Shown here piece after piece: positions 60,888-64,000 of a DNA stretch of 64,000 bases (the stretch's first letter is position 1; every line of letters begins with the position of its first letter). The stretch covers positions 434,001 to 498,000 of the forward strand of contig NZ_WKFH01000003.1 of NCBI RefSeq assembly GCF_014884385.1, read 5' to 3'. A program made the position numbers and the translations under genes. Origin of the DNA: Phycobacter azelaicus. Lineage in GTDB: Bacteria; Pseudomonadota; Alphaproteobacteria; Rhodobacterales; Rhodobacteraceae. The notes beneath the pieces are model-generated. The model was not told the origin of the DNA. It was given only the letters and a program-made list of their open reading frames with translations, and ran no database searches.

Positions 60888-61517
60888 ATGAGCCATGACG
60901 ATTTCAAGACCGAGCCTGTTCCCGGCCTGCCAGAGCACCCACCCGCGGGCGAGCACATCCTGTGGCAGGGCCGCCCGAACTGGTGGGCGCTGACCAAACG
61001 CGCCACCGGGTTTTGGTGGATCATGGGCTACTTCGTGGTGCTGGCCCTGTGGCGGTTTGTGTCAGTGGTGGATCTTGTGCCGCTGAGACAGGCGGTTGCA
61101 CTATCGGTGCCATTCCTGATCCTGGCCGCCATTGTCGGCGCGCTGCTGACGATCACGGCTTGGGTTCAGGCGCGCGCGGCAGTCTATACTGTCACCAACA
61201 AACGCGTGGTGCTGCGCGTCGGCGCGGCGCTGACGGTAACGCTGAACCTGCCCTACACCCAGATCGCACGGGCGGACATCGACCTGCGCCGTGACGGCAC
61301 CGGCACCATTGCCTTTGACACACTGGGCGAGACGCGGCTGGCCTATGTGGTGCTCTGGCCGCATGTGCGCCCCTGGCGCTTTCCGGCCCAGCCTGCCCTG
61401 CGCTGCATTCCGGCAGCGCAAGAGGTGGCGGACCTTCTGAGTGTGAACGCGCGATCCGCAATCCAGTCCAAGCATGAGGACAATCAGACCGGGCCCGTGC
61501 CCGTTGCAGCGGAGTAG
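60888..61517 (+). CDS. puhB: PuhB, reaction-centre assembly protein
   Basis: A 209-residue membrane protein. It starts with a polar domain containing PAGEHILWQGRPNWWAL, followed by two or three hydrophobic helices (about residues 45-105) and a bacterial PH-like domain (VYTVTNKRVVLRVGAALTVT). PuhB is needed for efficient reaction-centre assembly in Rhodobacter. It lies 24 bp after puhA. Confidence 0.92.
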   Translation: MSHDDFKTEPVPGLPEHPPAGEHILWQGRPNWWALTKRATGFWWIMGYFVVLALWRFVSVVDLVPLRQAVALSVPFLILAAIVGALLTITAWVQARAAVYTVTNKRVVLRVGAALTVTLNLPYTQIARADIDLRRDGTGTIAFDTLGETRLAYVVLWPHVRPWRFPAQPALRCIPAAQEVADLLSVNARSAIQSKHEDNQTGPVPVAAE

Positions 61518-61523
61518 ATTGCC

Positions 61524-62042
61524 ATGAGCGATACGCATCACCCCGACAGGCCTCGGATCCATCACGATACGGACACCATGGTGCCGCGGGTCATGGTGCG
61601 TGCCATGTTCGCTCTGGTGATGGTGATCCTTGTGCTGACGACCCTATCCGTCCTGATGGGGCGCCCATTGCAAAGCACGCCGCCGACATCTGCTTTGATC
61701 CGCGAGGTGCATCTGCATCTGACCTCGGACATCTCTGGCGCCGTGACGGTTCTGGATGCGCACGGCTCACTTATTGCCGATCTGTCGCCCGAAGACGGCG
61801 GGTTTATCTCCGGCGTGCATCGCGTGGTGCTGTTTGAACGCCGCAAGGCGGGACTGCCAGCCACAGGAGCTGTCACGCTTCAGGCTTTTGAAAATGGCCG
61901 CATGGCCATCATCGACCCCGCAACGGGGTGGCGCGCTGACCTTATGGGGTTTGGCGCCGACAACGCAGCGGCCTTCGCCAGGCTGCTTGCGCAAAGTGTT
62001 CCGGTCCCGGCCCAGCGCCGTGACGGGGACGCAAAACCATAA
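61524..62042 (+). CDS. puhC: PuhC, photosynthetic complex assembly protein
   Basis: A 172-residue protein with one transmembrane helix at about residues 25-48 and a periplasmic domain of about 115 residues that contains the family segment VLDAHGSLIADLSPEDGGFI. PuhC affects the organisation of the reaction centre and LH1. It begins 6 bp after puhB. Confidence 0.9.
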   Translation: MSDTHHPDRPRIHHDTDTMVPRVMVRAMFALVMVILVLTTLSVLMGRPLQSTPPTSALIREVHLHLTSDISGAVTVLDAHGSLIADLSPEDGGFISGVHRVVLFERRKAGLPATGAVTLQAFENGRMAIIDPATGWRADLMGFGADNAAAFARLLAQSVPVPAQRRDGDAKP

Positions 62043-62061
62043 GCCTTGGGAGGGCTTTGCC

Positions 62062-62358
62062 ATGGGACTACTGACACGAGACATCGAACGGGCACCCTGC
62101 ACCGTCGAGATCAGCCATAAATTCGAAAGCCTGCACGCGCATGTGCGGTTCAACAACGGAGCCGTGATCTACCCCGGCGACGAGGTTCAGGTCAAAGGCC
62201 CTGAGATCATGGCCCCCTTTGGCCAGATCGTCCGCGAGGACCGTGTGGCGGTGATCCTGCGCGCGAGCCGTCTGGAGCGTTTCTGGACCCGGCTGACCGG
62301 GGATCTTGAGGTGATGGAGCTCTGCGAGTTTTCCTTCTCCGAGGAGGCCACGCTATGA
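62062..62358 (+). CDS. Uncharacterised 98-residue protein between puhC and acsF
   Basis: I do not know a named family. The protein is soluble, without signal or membrane helix, and mostly beta-strand by pattern: FESLHAHVRFNNGAVIYPGD, then EVQVKGPEIMAPFGQ and VAVILRAS, ending in a helix and an acidic tail. The DEVQVKGP segment recalls the short barrel loops of a single-domain OB or SH3-like fold. GGGAGGG gives a strong ribosome-binding site. The stop overlaps acsF (ATGA), so it is made together with the cyclase. A role as a cyclase accessory or assembly factor is inferred from position only. Confidence 0.8.
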   Translation: MGLLTRDIERAPCTVEISHKFESLHAHVRFNNGAVIYPGDEVQVKGPEIMAPFGQIVREDRVAVILRASRLERFWTRLTGDLEVMELCEFSFSEEATL

Positions 62359-63497
62359 ATATTCAAACCTCGAAAACCACGGCGCCGCGCCACACCGCCG
62401 ATGCCACCACCGTCGAGGAAGGCCTTGCCATCCAGGAAGAGCAAGCCAAGTTCGACAGCACCGCCGCCACCGAAGTTGCGATGCAGAACACGCTCTTGAC
62501 GCCGCGCTTTTACACCACGGATTTCGACGAGCTGGACGCTCTGGATGTCAGCTCTGTGCGCGGCGAATGGGACGAGTTGATCGCGCAGATGGTCTCTGAT
62601 CCGAACAAGGGCCACTTTCGCAAGACCGACGCCTGGTATCACGTGGACTGGGACGGGATGGAGCCGCAGCTGCGCAAGGAGTTCATCGACTTCCTGATCT
62701 CCTCCTGCACGGCTGAGTTTTCGGGCTGCGTTCTATACAAGGAGATGAAGCGGCGCGGCTCCAACGCCGATATCACACAGCTGTTTCAACTCATGGCCCG
62801 GGACGAGGCGCGCCATGCCGGCTTTATCAACGATGCCCTGCGCGAAGCGGGCGTGGCGGTGAACCTTGGCTTTCTGACGCAGAAGAAAAAGTACACCTAC
62901 TTCCGGCCCAAGTTCATCTACTACGCCACCTACCTGTCGGAAAAGATCGGTTATGCGCGCTACATCACCATCTTCCGCCACCTTCAGGCGCACCCCGAAC
63001 ACCGGTTCCATCCGATCTTCAAATGGTTTGAAGAATGGTGCAACGATGAGTTCAGCCACGGTGAGGCCTTTGCCCTACTGATGAAGACCGATCCAAAGCT
63101 GACATCGGGGCACAATGTGCTGTGGATCAAGTTCTTCCTCACGGCGGTCTATGCGACCATGTATGTGCGCGATCACCAGCGCCCAGCCTTTCATGCGGCG
63201 CTTGGCGTCGATCCTGACTGGTACGCCCATGAGGTCTTTACCAAGACCTCTAAACTGTCGGAGCAGATCTTCCCGATCACGCTGGACATCGAAAACCCGC
63301 GCTGGCAGCGGGGGCTGGAACGGCTATATACCGCCAACAAGCAGATCGCCCGCGCCAAGGAAGCCGGAGGTATCGGCGGGTTCATGGGACGCATGACAGG
63401 ATCCGCCAAGGCGGCATTGGCATTTGTTTCACTCTATACCATCCCGGCAAAACGCCATCGCGTGCCCGAGCACACGCGCCTTCAGCCGGCGTATTGA
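62355..63497 (+). CDS. acsF: Mg-protoporphyrin IX monomethyl ester oxidative cyclase (aerobic)
   Basis: A 380-residue di-iron oxygenase that closes ring E with oxygen. Iron-ligand motifs are visible: Glu in CTAEFSGCVLYKEMKRRG, ExxH in RDEARHAGFIND, and a second ExxH in EWCNDEFSHGEAF. Its presence, and the lack of bchE in the window, fit an aerobic phototroph. The start overlaps the 98-residue ORF. Confidence 0.95.
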   Translation: MNIQTSKTTAPRHTADATTVEEGLAIQEEQAKFDSTAATEVAMQNTLLTPRFYTTDFDELDALDVSSVRGEWDELIAQMVSDPNKGHFRKTDAWYHVDWDGMEPQLRKEFIDFLISSCTAEFSGCVLYKEMKRRGSNADITQLFQLMARDEARHAGFINDALREAGVAVNLGFLTQKKKYTYFRPKFIYYATYLSEKIGYARYITIFRHLQAHPEHRFHPIFKWFEEWCNDEFSHGEAFALLMKTDPKLTSGHNVLWIKFFLTAVYATMYVRDHQRPAFHAALGVDPDWYAHEVFTKTSKLSEQIFPITLDIENPRWQRGLERLYTANKQIARAKEAGGIGGFMGRMTGSAKAALAFVSLYTIPAKRHRVPEHTRLQPAY

Positions 63498-63536
63498 GGC
63501 CATGCGACGCCCGCACCCTGTCCGGTTACATCCCCT

Positions 63537-63556
63537 GCCCCGCCACCCGGCGGGGC
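63537..63556 (+). repeat. Perfect GC hairpin between acsF and puhE
   Basis: GCCCCGCC-ACCC-GGCGGGGC forms an 8-bp perfect stem in the 78-bp gap. There is no U-tract, so it may stabilise the upstream message or reduce puhE expression rather than end transcription. Confidence 0.55.
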
Positions 63557-63575
63557 GCAGGGCCACGGCGCCGTG

Positions 63576-64000
63576 ATGTTCGCCCAGCCCTGGATCGCAG
63601 CGCTCAGCGCCCTGTTCCTGTGGTGGTTTTCCACCGGGGCGATCCTGCTTGCGGTGCGCATTGCGGACCGCCGCGGTGGCCGCTTGCCCGCTGTGATGAC
63701 ATTTGCAGCACTGCCCTTGGCTGTCTGGGGCGGCTGGACGTACTGGGCCACATTGACCAGCAGCGACGTGTCTGGCGCATACCTCGGGTTTCTGGCCGCG
63801 CTTGCGCTCTGGGGGTGGATCGAACTGGCCTTTCTGACCGGCATCGTCACCGGCCCGGTGCAGCGCCCCTGCCCACCCAACCTACCGGAATGGGAGCGGT
63901 TCATCCGCGCCTGGGGCACCGTGGCCTATCATGAGATGGCCTTGCTAACAGTCCTGCTCACGATGGCAATCACCGGCTGGGGCGCGGAAAATCCTGTGGG
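63576..64000 (+). CDS. puhE: PuhE (DUF3623) membrane protein, 5' part only
   Basis: The frame opens at ATG 63576 (GTG 63573 is an alternative) and stays open to the last base, so the 3' part is missing. About 141 codons are visible, with four hydrophobic segments and the motifs LWWFSTGAIL, AYLGFLAALALWGWIELAF and AYHEMALL, which match PuhE. PuhE is a membrane protein that modulates photosystem and bacteriochlorophyll levels in Rhodobacter. Its position after acsF is the usual one. Confidence 0.88.
   Translation, partial: MFAQPWIAALSALFLWWFSTGAILLAVRIADRRGGRLPAVMTFAALPLAVWGGWTYWATLTSSDVSGAYLGFLAALALWGWIELAFLTGIVTGPVQRPCPPNLPEWERFIRAWGTVAYHEMALLTVLLTMAITGWGAENPV

Overview
The window is about 60% G+C and carries most of a complete photosynthesis gene cluster (PGC) of an aerobic anoxygenic phototrophic alphaproteobacterium, most likely of the Roseobacter group (Rhodobacterales). 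The reasons are: a bchCXYZ-pufQBALMC superoperon that ends in a four-heme pufC and has no pufX; spheroidene-type carotenoid genes (crtA, B, C, D, E, F, I); oxygen-dependent cyclase acsF with no bchE in view; and a PpsR/PpaA regulatory pair inside the cluster. Genus cannot be decided from what is visible.

Layout. 1-5.75 kb is ordinary flank: the 3' part of a glycosyltransferase, a GntR/FCD regulator, a HAD phosphatase, a small membrane protein, a UbiH-type FAD monooxygenase, an AraC regulator and a 41-residue ORF surrounded by perfect hairpins. 5.76-10.8 kb is an inorganic-carbon uptake module, dabA-dabB, with a divergent LysR gene. 10.9-15.55 kb is a peptide/nickel-type ABC importer (binding protein, two permeases, one fused double ATPase). 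15.75-19.8 kb holds a possibly frameshifted small gene and a large CheB-CheR-PAS protein.

The PGC runs from 19.9 kb past the right edge. On the minus strand: dxs, then (transcribed first to last) bchC-X-Y-Z-pufQ-B-A-L-M-C. Next come crtE-crtF (minus), crtD-crtC (plus), crtI-crtB-tspO (minus), crtA-bchI-D-O and an 80-residue membrane ORF (plus), ppaA-ppsR (minus), bchG-pucC-like-bchP-idi (minus), and bchF-N-B-H-L-M-lhaA-puhA-B-C-(98-residue ORF)-acsF-puhE (plus, truncated at the edge). Many junctions are ATGA or TGATG overlaps, which suggests translational coupling.

How it works together. dxs and idi supply isoprenoid precursors. crtE makes GGPP for carotenoids (crtB, I, C, D, F, A) and for the bacteriochlorophyll tail (bchG, bchP). 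bchHDI, bchM, acsF, bchNBL, bchXYZ, bchF and bchC build bacteriochlorophyllide a. puf and puh genes give the reaction centre and LH1, assembled with lhaA, puhB, puhC and puhE products. Candidate PpsR operators of the form TGT-N12-ACA lie before bchC, crtE/crtD, crtI/crtA, bchG and ppaA/bchF, so nearly every divergent or operon-leading promoter of the cluster has at least one. No rRNA, tRNA, CRISPR array or intact insertion sequence was seen. The least explained items are two small proteins embedded in the PGC (80 and 98 residues), the hairpin cluster at 5.5-5.75 kb, and the frameshifted gene at 15.75-16.4 kb.
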